Source: Alviniconcha marisindica (Eukaryota > Mollusca > Gastropoda > Provannidae). From it: a DNA stretch of 64,000 nucleotides. The notes under the pieces were generated by a model. That model did no database searches. It saw nothing but the letters and a program-made list of their open reading frames with translations, and was not told the origin of the DNA. Location: assembly GCA_018857735.1 (NCBI GenBank), contig JABMCL010001716.1, forward strand, positions 183,501-247,500, written 5' to 3'. How positions within the stretch are numbered: position 1 is the first letter of the stretch; each line of letters opens with the position of its first letter. Made by a program: the position numbers and the translations under genes. This document shows, piece after piece, positions 44,093-55,699 of this stretch.

Positions 44093-44534
44093 CTGTGAGG
44101 CAGCTTTTTACTTGTGACCTGCATTTCAACCTGGTGTGGAGTAACTGTGAAGGTGTAATTTGTCCTGAGTTGACCGTGTGCAGGTGGTGGGATGTAGAAA
44201 TCCACAAACTAACTAGAGTTTAAGTGGTATCAAACTGAAGAAGCGTCCATAGAAATGGATTTTTTTTAAATACACAGCAATTTTTCAGTGAACTTTTAGT
44301 CCTGTTTGTTAAAAATTGACATTTGAGAGTTGGTCATAACAGGATGTGAGCGGCCATTTTGTGCACAGCTGTCAGTATCAGTGATGTCATGAACAAGGCC
44401 AGAATGTGTGGAACCAACCTTTTGTGGTTTTATTTGGATGGAGCAAAGTAATATGGATGCACTCTGAGGAGCTCAGATTGGACGCAGAATGAGTACCGGT
44501 ACTTCACTGATAAAACAGCCAAATGAAGCCTGCA
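44093..44534. other. Intergenic, nothing recognised
   Basis: Unique-looking AT-rich sequence between two arrays. Confidence 0.5.
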
Positions 44535-44818
44535 AAAGCTCGAAATTTCATCAACTTTTTACAACATTGCACAGATGTTCAAGCTTCAGTAAATAACTTC
44601 CAAATCCTCTTCCTACCAGTTTTGGCTGAACATTATCAACTTTTTACAACAATACACAGATGTTCAAGCTTCCGTAACCTCTTCCTCAATAAATAGCTTC
44701 CAAATCCTCTTCCTACCAGTTTCGGCTGAAAATTCATCAACTTTTTACAACAATGCATGGATGTTCAAGCTTCAATAAATGACTTCCAAATTCTCTTCCT
44801 ACTAGTTTTGGCCAACGC
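44535..44818 (+). repeat. Three tandem copies of a 95-115-bp unit
   Basis: TCATCAACTTTTTACAACA, GATGTTCAAGCTTC and CTTCCAAATCCTCTTCCTAC recur in the same order three times. Confidence 0.85.
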
Positions 44819-45950
44819 AGTTTTCTGTGTGGGACTAGAATAGAATAGGTCACCATTCTTATAGTCGCAGGTGATTTAAGCAGGTCCTCGTTGTGAGTGC
44901 CTATGGAATGTAAATAGGTGCCAATCCAGTAAACGTGCTAGTTGTTTTTTGTTTTTTAACATAGTGGAGAATAAGACAAATTTGTGATTTAGTGAGTTGT
45001 GTTTTGAACTGATGTAAAAGAATTTGAATGTGTGATTCATCCTGAGGTCACCCTATGCAGTTGACAGGACAATAAAATCCAAGGACTAATTATAAAATGA
45101 GATGTGTTTTTCTGAGTGCACCCACTGACCAAACACTTGTGACATGCTCACATTGCTGCTAGAGATGGTACTATAACACTTGATGGTGTTTGGTACATCT
45201 GATCTCCATTTTCGTAATTTATAAAATCAGTGTCTAGACACCTAGGTGCAGTATAAAATCAATGGCGGATTTGGATCATTCCAACGCTTGTCCAAAGCCG
45301 CATTTTACAGGGTCTTGGAATATTCCAGCAATAGTAGAGAGAGTCAAAATCTTTCAGTTTTAGTTTTGATATTGATCTGTTCTATCTTTTGGATAAAGTA
45401 TGTTTTCAGAAGGCAACCTCTTTTGGCTCTTGCTTTTGAAGTTCTATGATAAATGCCGGCACTGATCATCTGTTTTTGTTGGAGCAAAATTCAAAAGCTC
45501 AGGAATTTTACTTTTAGCATCTGTTATTTTTAGTCAACAGTGCATAATCAAGTACACTCTCTGGTACTTAAAAATATGGTGTGTAGTGTAAGAATTGAAT
45601 ACTGAAAATTAAAACGGTACAGTGTGATTATTAGCTGTCCGCAATTATTACTTCATGATTATTCAGAACTGTGAAGTGGTTTATGAAAGGTATATTTTGT
45701 ATATATATTAAAACGTGTACCATTTCTTTTTCTCCATAATTATCGTACACATTTTGCACAATAAAGCATGACTTTACTCCTGATATTGCAGTCCGTTTTT
45801 CGTTTGTTATTAAGGTATTGAAAAGTTGCATGCACACACAGTTGCAAGCACGCACAGGTTTGCATGCATGCACACCTGACCGCGTGCATGAACACAGAGA
45901 CACACACACTGAGACATTGAAAGGTAACAACTTTATTCAAACAGAAAAGT
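44819..45950. other. Intergenic, nothing recognised
   Basis: AT-rich spacer with a fragment (CTATGCAGTTGACAGGACAA then TAAAATCC near 45052) also seen near 27330 and 46920, probably a dispersed-repeat tail. No credible gene. Confidence 0.5.
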
Positions 45951-46262
45951 GAGCCGGTTTGGCCTAGCGGTAAGGCGTTAGGCTGGTAAGCGGAAGGACC
46001 TAGTTCGATACCGCTTCGGCTCTCCTTTCTCTTCAAAAAGGTAGTGGTTTGTGGACACTGTCTTATGACTTTGTCCGTCACTTCCTACTGAAACATTAAA
46101 ATGGCTCTCATCGCTGCCCATCTTAATGCAGAAGTCATTCTGGTGGTGACAGTGTAGGGATAGGTATATAATCTCCCTCTACCCTCACCTCCATACCCCC
46201 TTCTCCCAGTCCCTAATAAGCCTTATGGTTTCTGTGGACGTTAAGCACCATGTTACTTACTC
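45951..46262 (+). mobile_element. tRNA-derived SINE, family A, best-preserved copy
   Basis: The head (45951-46022) can fold like a tRNA: GAGCCG pairs with CGGCTC, box A is TGGCCTAGCGGT and box B is AGTTCGATACC. The body carries AACATTAAAATGGCTCTCAT and AGTCATTCTGGTGGTGACAG, and the tail ends in TGGACGTTAAGCACCATGTT then ACTTACT. Other copies: 3104-3343, 14236-14537, 47572-47690. Confidence 0.85.
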
Positions 46263-46693
46263 AAACAGAAAATGCTTGTATGTGGACGCTGAGACAGAGA
46301 AGCTGATTTTGCTTGATAACCCGTCACATGTAAAAAAAAGAGAAGAAGAGTAAACTTGTGGCAACGTCTATCTGGAAAGACTTATCAGGCCTGTTGAGCT
46401 CGTTATAGGGACGTCACTAAACCACCATCCGTTGCCAAGGACCCCGGGGCCTTACACGTGGCAAATTCAAACCTTATTTCTCATTTCCTGGAGGATCAGA
46501 AACAGGCAGGAAACTCAGCCGACAACCCGACGTTAAAGCGGTCAGTAATAACTAGAAGTATTAGCAGGAATAAAAATGCATAGGTACTCGGACGTAAGGA
46601 ACTCGTCTGAAAGAAAATTCGGCGACAAAGAACAAAATAAGGCCGGGGATGTCTGAGGACTCGCTCGATCCTGTCTGGAATCTCAGGGCTGTT

Positions 46694-46900
46694 GATGTTA
46701 TTATTATTCGCGTTTATACAGCGCTATTCTCTGCTCTCGCGCAGACTCACTGCGCTCATGTCGCCTGTGATTCTGAATGAGTGTGTTCCTTTATAGCGCG
46801 TATTTTTAATATTCACCGAAGTGGTGTACTGACAGCGCTATTTGGTTGTTGCATGGCTGGTGCCACGTGAAACTGCTGCCGTCCCTTTTCCTATCTGCTC
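46694..46900 (-). mobile_element. SINE family B, 3' half
   Basis: Shares CAGCGCTATTCTCTGCTCTC, GATTCTGAATGAGTG, TATTCACCGAAGTGGTGTAC and CATGGCTGGTGCCACGTGAA with the copy at 16895-17372. Confidence 0.75.
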
Positions 46901-47298
46901 TTTCGTCCTGAAGTGACCCTGTGCGGTTGACAGGACGTTAAAACCAGGTGACTAACTCCTTCTTCTAATGTTGCTTTACGTCCTCAGAGATCGTACGGAC
47001 TGTTATGCCCAGGGCGGCCACCTCGACTTTCATACAGATCCTGAACTCTGAACTAAGTCCTATCTGATCTCTTGTTCTTGTATTCACTCCTGTTGTTCTT
47101 TCTGTCATGTCATTTTTATATTTTCTGCATACGGTCCATTCTTTGATTTTTGCTGTTGTCCAGAACAGTGTCCAATACTTTTCGTTAACAGTCACAGGCC
47201 TTTTGGAATGTATGTTTCATTTATTTATTTCATTTTATTGCATAGCTCATGTTTACAACAGAGTTTCTTTTGTTTTTAAAATGCGGTACGTGAAATTT

Positions 47299-47299
<1 letters not shown>

Positions 47300-47334
<35 letters not shown>

Positions 47335-47410
47335 GTGTTGTGTTGTGTTGTGTTGTGTTGTGTTGTGTTGTGTTGTGTTGTGTTGTGTTGTGTTGTGTTG
47401 TGTTGTGTTT
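47300..47410. repeat. (TG)n followed by (TGTTG)n
   Basis: About 32 bp of TG then some 15 units of TGTTG. Confidence 0.95.
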
Positions 47411-47571
47411 TAGTTTTTGTTTGCTGACGTCTTCACTGGTGATTATGGAAGGGTGGGGGTGACTTAATCTGACGTGGGGAGTTATTCTCGCGTGTTACAT
47501 CGATGTTTTCAGTGTAAAGGATTGGTAAGAGTGGTGCGGCTCGGTGAGCATACAAAGAGCTTCTGCATTCA

Positions 47572-47690
47572 GATGGACAACGACGAGAGCCATTTTAATG
47601 TTTTCATTCATTGTGAGGGGCAATGAAGCCAGCCACTAGATGGTGTCCACAAACCACAACTTTTGAAGAGCAAGGAGCAGAGCTCATTGT
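47572..47690 (-). mobile_element. SINE family A fragment
   Basis: Contains GAGAGCCATTTTAATG and CCACAAACCACAACTTTTGA, reverse complement of the family A body. Confidence 0.65.
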
Positions 47691-47737
47691 TCGTGCGTGC
47701 GTACGCGCGCTCGCGCGCGCGCGCGTGTGTGTGTGTC

Positions 47738-47798
<61 letters not shown>
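47691..47798. repeat. Compound microsatellite (CG)n-(TG)n-(GA)n
   Basis: GCGCGC steps, then TG, then about 40 bp of GA. Confidence 0.9.
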
Positions 47799-47801
<3 letters not shown>

Positions 47802-48062
47802 ATGGTGAAATGAGCGTATCCGTATGTCTTTCTAAGCACTCTGGGCTCTTACGAGATAGGGCGGCATCAATTATTATTATTAACAGAAAGGAGAGCCAAA
47901 GCGGGGAATCGAACCAATGCCGTATGATTATAAAAATATGATTTCTGATATAGAGAACAGTAACCAGTGAAAAAGTGAACGAAAACATTCAGGAGATGTA
48001 TCATTATTTGCAGTGACGACACCAAAGGCATCTGAATGCATTGAGTCATACGTTAAATGACG

Positions 48063-51000
48063 ATGTCGAGTGTACAAAGCTTCCTGCTCTTCCTTTGCGT
48101 CACCGGTGGTAAGTCCCAATCGTTCGATCTTCCTATGTGCATTCACTGCTTGTAGGTCCCGACTGTTCGTTGTTCCTCTGTGTCATTGCTGACAAGTCCC
48201 GACTGTTCGTTGTTCCTCTGTGTCATTGCTGGCAAATCCCGACTGTTCGTTCTTCCTCTGTGTCATGGCTGGCAAGTCCCGACTGTTCGTTCTTCCTCTG
48301 TGTCATTGCTGACAAGTCCCGACTGTTCGTTCTTCCTCTGTGTCATTGCTGACAAGTCCCGACTGTTCGTTCTTCCTCTGTGTCATTGCTGGCAAATCCC
48401 GACTGTTCGTTGTTCCTCTGTGTCATTGCTGGCAAATCCCGACTGTTCGTTGTTCCTCTGTGTCATTGCTGACAAGTCCCGACTGTTCGTTCTTCCTCTG
48501 TGTCATTGCTGGCAAATCCCGACTGTTCGTTCTTCCTCTGTGTCATGGCTGGCAAGTCCCAACTGTTCGTTCTTCCTCTGTGTCATTGCTGGCAAATCCC
48601 GACTGTTCGTTCTTCCTCTGTGTCATTGCTGGCAAGTCCCGACTGTTCGTTCTTCCTCTGTGTCATTGCTGGCAAATCCCGACTGTTCGTTGTTCCTCTG
48701 TGTCATTGCTGGCAAATCCCGACTGTTCGTTCTTCCTTGTGTCATGGCTGGCAAGTCCCGACTGTTCGTTCTTCCTCTGTGTCATTGCTGGCAAGTCCCG
48801 ACTGTTCGTTCTTCCTCTGTGTCATTGCTGGCAAGTCCCGACTGTTTCTCGTGTCATTGCTGGAATTCGACTTCTCTCCTGTGTCATTGCTGGCAAATCC
48901 CGACTGTTCGTTTTCCTCTGTGTCATTGCTGGCAAGTCCCGACTGTTCGTTCTTCCTCTGTGTCATTGCTGGCAAATCCCGACTGTTCGTTCTTCCTTTG
49001 TGTCATGGCTGGCAAGTCCCGACTGTTCGTTCTTCCTCTGTGTCATTGCTGGCAAATCCCGACTGTTCGTTGTTCCTCTGTGTCATTGCTGGCAAATCCC
49101 GACTGTTCGTTCTTCCTCTGTGTCATTGCTGGCAAGTCCCGACTGTTCGTTCTTCCTCTGTGTCATTGCTGGCAAATCCCGACTGTTCGTTCTTCCTCTG
49201 TGTCATTGCTGGCAAATCCCGACTGTTCGTTCTTCCTCTGTGTCATTGCTGGCAAGTCCCGACTGTTCGTTCTTCCCCTGTGTCATTGCTGGCAAATCCC
49301 GACTGTTCTTCCTCTGTGTCATTGCTGGTAAGTCCCGACTGTTCGTTCTTCCTCTGTGTCATTGCTGGCAAATCCCGACTGTTCGTTCTTCCTCTGTGTC
49401 ACTGCTGGCAAGTCCCGACTGTTCGTTCTTCCTCTGTGTCATTGCTGGCAAATCCCGACTGTTCTTCCTCTGTGTCATTGCTGGTAAGTCCCGACTGTTC
49501 GTTCTTTCTCTGTGTCATTGCTGGCAAATCCCGACTGTTCGTTGTTCCTCTGTGTCATTGCTGGCAAATTCCCGAGGGAAATCCCGACTGTTCGTTCTTC
49601 CTTTGTGTCATGGGTGGCAAGTCCCGACTGTTCGTTCTTCCTCTGTGTCATTGCTGGCAAATCCCGACTGTTCGTTGTTCCTCTGTGTCATTGCTGGCAA
49701 GTCCCGACTGTTCGTTCTTCCTCTGTGTCATTGCTGGCAAATCCCGACTGTTCTTCCTCTGTGTCATTGCTGGTAAGTCCCGACTGTTCGTTCTTCCTCT
49801 GTGTCATTGCTGGAAAATCCCGACTGTTCTTCCTCTGTGTCATTGCTGGCAAGTCCCGACTGTTCTTCCTCTGTGTCACTGCTGGCAAGTCTCGACTGTT
49901 CTTCCTCTGTGTCATTGCTGGCAAGTCTCGACTGTTCTTCCTCTGTGTCATTGCTGGCAAGTCTCGACTATTCTTTCTTCCCGTGTCAGTCCTGGTAAGT
50001 CTCGATTGTTCTTTTTTCCTAAGTGTCATTGATGGCATGTCCCAACTGTTCTTCCTCTGTGTCATTGCTTGCAAGTCTCGACTGTTCTTCCTCTGTGTCA
50101 TTGCTGGTAAGTCCCGACTGTTCTTCCTCTGTGCCATTGCTGGTAAGTCTCGACTGTTCTTCTTCTGTGTCATTGCTGGCAAGTCTCGACTGTTCTTACT
50201 CTGTGCCATTGCTGGTAAGTCCCGACTGTTCTTCCTCTGTGTCATTGCTGGTAAGTCTCAACTGTTTGTTCTTCCTGTGTCAGGGCAAAGATTATAAATA
50301 CATGTCTGTATACATGCAGGAGACCACCATTTAGATAGTACTGCAATTATAGAGCTAAAACTTGTTAACGCCAGTCATGAAGACTACTAGCCTGGTCTTG
50401 TGTTATATACGGTGATACTGATGATGTCATCTTGAGAGTATAAACAGCACCAACGTCTTGCAGGAACCACAGCGATAGACCTTCACCCAGAACGCTTCGA
50501 GTTACACGGGACGTATGATAAATGCATCGGAGAAAAATTGGAACTACATTGGCACTATAACATGGCGTACATGGAGACGTTTGAGGGTATGAAGTGGATG
50601 CTGGAAGTAAGTCAACACTGTACTGACAATACTTTTTGGTTGTTGCATGAGGGCATTGTCAACATCCAGCTGTCCTTGTAAATACACAGAACGTTTTTGT
50701 TTGTTTGTTTTTGGTTTGTTTTTGGCCAGCACCACGCTTCCTAATTGACTGTCAGCAACCCATTCTAATTGGTCGCTTTATGAAGGCCAACATCACAGTT
50801 TCACTGCCAGTGCCACACCTTGGTTCTCATTATCCACTTCCGTTGTCAACACAATATTTTCTTCTTAACCAATCTCACTTCCTTTGTGAACACGCCCTTT
50901 TGACGTCAATACCCTACTTCCCTTGTGAACACGCCCTTTGGACGTCAATACCCCACTACCTACTTCCCTTGTGAACATCCCCTTTTGCGTCAATACCCTA

Positions 51001-51097
51001 CTTCCCTTTGTGAACACGCCCTTTTGACGTCAATGCCTCACTTCCCTTGTGAACACGCCCTTTTGACGTCAATGCGGCCAACATTACACACACACAC

Positions 51098-51140
<43 letters not shown>

Positions 51141-51361
51141 CACAAACACAAACACACACACGCACGCACGCACGCACGCACGCACGCCTTTAAAATAAAC
51201 CTTTTATAATTCAGTATTGATCTGTTTATTATTATCAGTTTTTGACGTTGCTCTGATGTTCTTTTCACATTAAATTGTTTTTTTTTAATGAACTTTAGTA
51301 GTTAGTTTAATTACCCTGTGAGGGATAATTACATCATACTGACTTGACACACACACACACA

Positions 51362-51417
<56 letters not shown>

Positions 51418-51430
51418 CACACACACGCAC

Positions 51431-51474
<44 letters not shown>

Positions 51475-51804
51475 CACACACGTCCTTAACTGCTCGACAC
51501 GCATTGTAAGTAGTTAATCTGGTGCAGTTCAAGAGAAAGGAAGTCAGTGTGATGTCTTGACCTGGGAGAGCCACCATGTACAGGTAGTGCACTAGTTGCA
51601 TTGCACATATAATAATAATAATAATTAATAAATTAATAAATAATTATTATAAAACGCTGTTCTGTAATCGGAGTTAAACTCACTTCGCTGTATAAACATC
51701 ATCTTATGACAAAAACGACATTAACATACATTTTAAACAAACAGAACCTTAATATTGTAGTCTACCGTTATGACCTATCAAACAATAACCATGTTACACA
51801 CACA

Positions 51805-51840
<36 letters not shown>

Positions 51841-52434
51841 CACACACGCACACACACACACACACAGATGCGCACACCAATCTCCGCTCGTCCACTCAGA
51901 TACATAAATTAATAAATAATCAATACTTTTTCCTAGATTTCTCATGCTCTCTCTCCCCCCCCCCTCCCCCCCACTCCCACCGCCCCCTCCCTATTCATGT
52001 GCATCCATCTACATTCAACAGTCACACACAGACACACCTTTTTCAGACAAGGTACTAGATTCTACTGGAAAGCCTGGGCAAACGAGAAGTTTTTTTAGAT
52101 GAGATTTGAACTGGGATAATGTTGGTACATTTCTTATAGAGCACATATCTGCCGGTCTCACTTAATATAAAATTAAAATTAACAGGCACCATAATTCCAC
52201 TTCAGAAAGCCGATGGGAAGAAAAAGCTGCTGGCTTCAATGGACCGAGATGAAAGATTTACAGCTGCTGACCCCAGGGTGAAACATCTGGGTTTGAACGG
52301 CATCAGTCTGGAGAACCTTTGTCTGGACGATGATGGAACTGTGAGGAACTACATCGACTTCTCCTTTGAAGATCTGTATAACACTCCCCCACAGGTTTCT
52401 ACAGTCAACGCTACTGCGCGTGTGAGAGTCAAGA
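48063..52434 (+). CDS. Secreted protein with one Ig-like domain, three exons recognised, 3' end unresolved
   Basis: Exons 48063-48108, 50464-50606 and 52206-52434 join in phase to at least 139 aa. Exon 1 is a signal peptide, [16 protein letters not shown]. The rest has an Ig V-set-like strand order: [18 protein letters not shown] (A' and B), EGMKWMLE (C), [20 protein letters not shown] (C' to D), [17 protein letters not shown] (E to F turn) and [11 protein letters not shown] (G). The usual B-F cysteine pair is not in standard places. Exon 3 ends at A|GTGAGT (phase 1), beyond which lies a long TA microsatellite. The family is not one I can name; an immune or adhesion role would be guesswork. 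Intron 1 is filled by a 40-bp array related to the exon 1 donor. Confidence 0.65.
48109..50285 (+). repeat. 40-bp minisatellite, about 53 units, filling intron 1 of the Ig-like gene
   Basis: The unit is TCTTCCTCTGTGTCATTGCT then GGCAAATCCCGACTGTTCGT; late units lack CGTT (36 bp). In gapless register it matches the exon 1/intron 1 junction (48089-48128) at about 30 of 40 bases, with GGTGGTAAGTCCC of the true donor aligned to GCTGGCAAGTCCC or GCTGGTAAGTCCC. Eight units carry GGTAAGT; many more carry GGCAAGT, a GC-type donor sequence. All three forward frames stay open over long stretches, a consequence of a 40-bp unit lacking stops. Confidence 0.9.
50845..51075 (+). repeat. About six 30-35-bp repeats
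   Basis: TTCCCTTGTGAACACGCCCT and TTTGACGTCAAT recur; each intact unit holds TGACGTCA, a CRE-type palindrome. In intron 2 of the Ig-like gene. Confidence 0.8.
51085..51880. repeat. Cluster of CA/CACG microsatellites with a dispersed-repeat copy
   Basis: CA and CGCA tracts at 51085-51187, 51345-51480 and 51797-51868. Between the last two, 51610-51790 (AACGCTGTTCTGTAATCGG to TGTAGTCTACCGTTATGACC) matches 63177-63360, a dispersed repeat of unknown class with an ATAATAATAAT start. Confidence 0.85.
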
Positions 52435-52446
52435 GTGAGTCATGCA

Positions 52447-52565
<119 letters not shown>

Positions 52566-53220
52566 TGTGTGTGTGTCTCGGCTTTCCGTTAGTCTTACTT
52601 TAAAGTAACTAGCCCTCTCAGATTTGGCCAAGAAAAATAAAAATAGAAAGAAAACAAAAACAAACAAAAGAAGAAAAGAAAAAAAAAAGGGGGGGGGGGG
52701 GGGGGGGGGTGAAAGGCATGACAATTTGCTGTTATAGTCATGAGTTGTCTTTTGGATTTTTTTTTTTTTCATCTGTCGGCTAATTTTAGAAATAAAAATT
52801 ACCAATCATTAGGAGTTTAAAATATATGGGGGTAAAGGAAAGTGTCACACAAGCACACAACCACTCAGACAGGTCATACAGCGGTCTATTTAGTGTTCAG
52901 CGAGAGAGCGTAGCAAGAGAGCGTACTGTTACCTGTAATGAAAAGATTATCTCGAGTAATACCGAAAATAACTTCAAACGCGACAATGTTTTCGAGAATG
53001 ATGTTCTGCTATGTGCAACTTTTTTACTGTTTAAAGTTGCAAGTATGATAACGGTTACCTTCGACATAAGGCCCGAAGGACAATGTAAAAAAGTGTGCAA
53101 ATGAAACACATGACCAGTAGTTGAATATGACACAACCAGATTTTCTTTCTTTCTTGTCAAACGTCGCGTATTTTAATCCGGTGATAATGCTTGAATAGCT
53201 GTTCACTGTTGTTGCTTGCC
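52566..53220. other. No feature recognised apart from homopolymers
   Basis: A-rich and G-rich runs at 52640-52710. An open frame at 52826-53104 has no family resemblance and no supporting splice sites that I trust. Confidence 0.4.
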
Positions 53221-53234
53221 ACTGCTTATTGTAG

Positions 53235-53775
<541 letters not shown>

Positions 53776-54033
53776 ACATGGGAGTGTGCGAGGGTATGTT
53801 GTTGTTGTTCTATGCATGCAGTAGCAGTTACTTCTTCTATAGTTCATGATTGATGAACTGTGCGTATTTGTATTTCTAATTTGATATAAATCTACAAAGG
53901 TTGAATAGTTTTGTTTTGTTTTTAAGCTAAAAGAGAAAGAAAAGAACTCAAGTTTACCATATTCCATTTAAATTTGTGCCTGTGTTACGAAGTACAGTAC
54001 TTTTTTTAATTATTGTTTTATTTGCTCCTACAG

Positions 54034-54147
54034 GGTGCTGACAACTTGAGCTGTTTGAAGACTGGGACATTTTGTGGAGGGATACGGGTAGCCAGAGTCT
54101 GCATGGTCCGCCATGGACCCCCTTGGCATGCAGACTGCTCCAGTAGA
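54034..54147 (+). CDS. Possible terminal exon of the Ig-like gene
   Basis: After a good acceptor (TTTGCTCCTACAG) the frame reads GADNLSCLKTGTFCGG, RVARVCMVRHG, HADCSSR-stop, with four cysteines suited to a secreted protein. This frame needs an upstream exon ending in phase 0, while exon 3 (52434) ends in phase 1; from phase 1 the exon would give Arg-Cys-stop. A missing small exon or use of a donor at CCCCACAG|GTTTCT (52395) could reconcile them. Low certainty. Confidence 0.3.
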
Positions 54148-54274
54148 TGACTGAGCGAAGGACAAAATAGTTGCATGACATGCTCATGTTTTGAATTAAA
54201 TACCGTTTCTAAAATTACTTGTAAAACATTTGAATTATTGAGAAAATTAGCTGATTGAGTCAAAAACATATTTA

Positions 54275-54560
54275 ATGTTAAAGTTCGTATTTCCTCGTAT
54301 TCCAAACTTTGCATTTCCTTGTATTCCAAACTTTGTATTTCCTTGAATTCCAAACTTTGCATTTCCTTGTATTCCAAATTTTGTATTTCCTCGTATTCCA
54401 AATTTTGTATTTCCTTGTATCCCAAACTTTGCATTTCCTTGTATTCCAAACTTTGAATTTCCTCGTATTCCAATTTGTTTAATTCCTTCGATCAAAAGTA
54501 TTCCAAACTTCGTATTGCCTTTGATCAAAAGTTTCCAAACGTACTTCCCTTGATTAAAAG
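54275..54560 (+). repeat. 24-bp minisatellite
   Basis: About ten units of TTCCAAACTTTGCATTTCCT plus TGTA or CGTA, followed by two longer variants with CCTTTGATCAAAAG. Confidence 0.9.
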
Positions 54561-54708
54561 AAATCCTTCCTACACATTTTGCTTTGACTGGATTGAGGCT
54601 GGTAGAGAAAAAAGATGTGTGTGTGTGTGTGTGTGTGTGCGTGTGTGCGTGCGTGCGTGCGTGCATTTTGCTTTGACTGGATTGAGGCTGGTAGAGAAAA
54701 AAGATGTG

Positions 54709-54752
<44 letters not shown>

Positions 54753-54772
54753 TGTGTGTGTGTGTGTGATTT
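54560..54772. repeat. Two-copy duplication of CATTTTGCTTTGACTGGATT plus TG/GTGC tracts
   Basis: The 40-bp flank and the (TG)n following it occur at 54577 and 54664. Confidence 0.85.
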
Positions 54773-55104
54773 GCGCTGTACTGTCTCCTGATAAGTCAAG
54801 TTTGCCACATAAGTACCAATAATCATGATGGTCATCATTACATTATCATGACCATCATCATCATGAATAAAAACGACAGTGACAACGACAACAACAGCAA
54901 CAACAAACAAAACAACAAACTAAAAAGGGAAGAGAAAAGAAAAATGTGATTGAGAATGTAGTTTTAAAAAAGGATAAGAAGAAGATGAAGAAGAAGAGGA
55001 AGAAAGCCCATGGCACGTACAATAAATAAAAAAGAAGCAAACAGGGTATAAAAATATCAAACAAATCTTTAAGATATGAAATCAGAACGAACGAAAACCT
55101 GTAC

Positions 55105-55350
55105 AAATCAACAATGATATATAATTTATTATGACATATAGGTTATTAGGTATTTCATCACAAATCAACAATGATATATCATTTATTATGACATATAGGT
55201 TATTAGGTATTTCATCACAAATCAACAATGATCTATCATTTATTATGACATATAGGTTATTAGGTATCTGATCACAAATCAACAATGACATATCATTTAT
55301 TATGACATATAGGTTATTACGTATTTTATCACAAATCAACAATGATCTAA
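55105..55350 (+). repeat. 57-bp minisatellite, four copies
   Basis: Units of CAAATCAACAATGATATATC, TTATTATGACATATAGGTTA, TTAGGTATTTCATCA. Open frames on the minus strand follow from the 57-bp period. Confidence 0.9.
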
Positions 55351-55589
55351 TTTAAAAAACATTTCATCACAACTCTACAATGACCTAGTTTCACAACAAA
55401 AACAAAATCGCAAAATCGCAATTCTGTTTCAATTTGTTTAATTCGTTGTTGTTTTTTAAACTACGTTCTCAACTTTTACTGACAGACTGATCAAATCTCA
55501 AATATAACAAATCTGATTCATTGTTCATTATACACATCACTTCCTGTTTGAAGAGAACTGAATAAAAATCCAATTTGCAGTTAATCACA

Positions 55590-55610
55590 CACACACACAC
55601 GCGCGCGCAT

Positions 55611-55680
<70 letters not shown>
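55590..55680. repeat. (CA)n microsatellite
   Basis: About 90 bp with a short CGCG interruption. Confidence 0.95.
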
Positions 55681-55685
<5 letters not shown>

Positions 55686-55699
55686 TGCCACTTAAAACG

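Noticed and set aside
43696..44205. 169-codon minus-strand frame (NRKHSTQHN repeats)
   Set aside because: 28-bp minisatellite translation.
45951..46022. tRNA gene
   Set aside because: It can fold roughly like a tRNA, but it is the head of SINE family A, with further copies in the window.
48109..50285. CRISPR-like regular direct repeats
   Set aside because: Units are directly adjacent with no unique spacers, and the context is a eukaryotic intron.
48180..50297. Four overlapping long open frames (261 to 510 codons) of Cys/Leu/Ser-rich sequence
   Set aside because: They are the same 40-bp repeat read in three frames, begin at non-ATG or intra-repeat positions and have no family resemblance.
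52826..53104. 92-codon plus-strand frame between the Ig-like exons
   Set aside because: No similarity that I recognise, an overlapping minus-strand frame of similar length, and no convincing splice sites.
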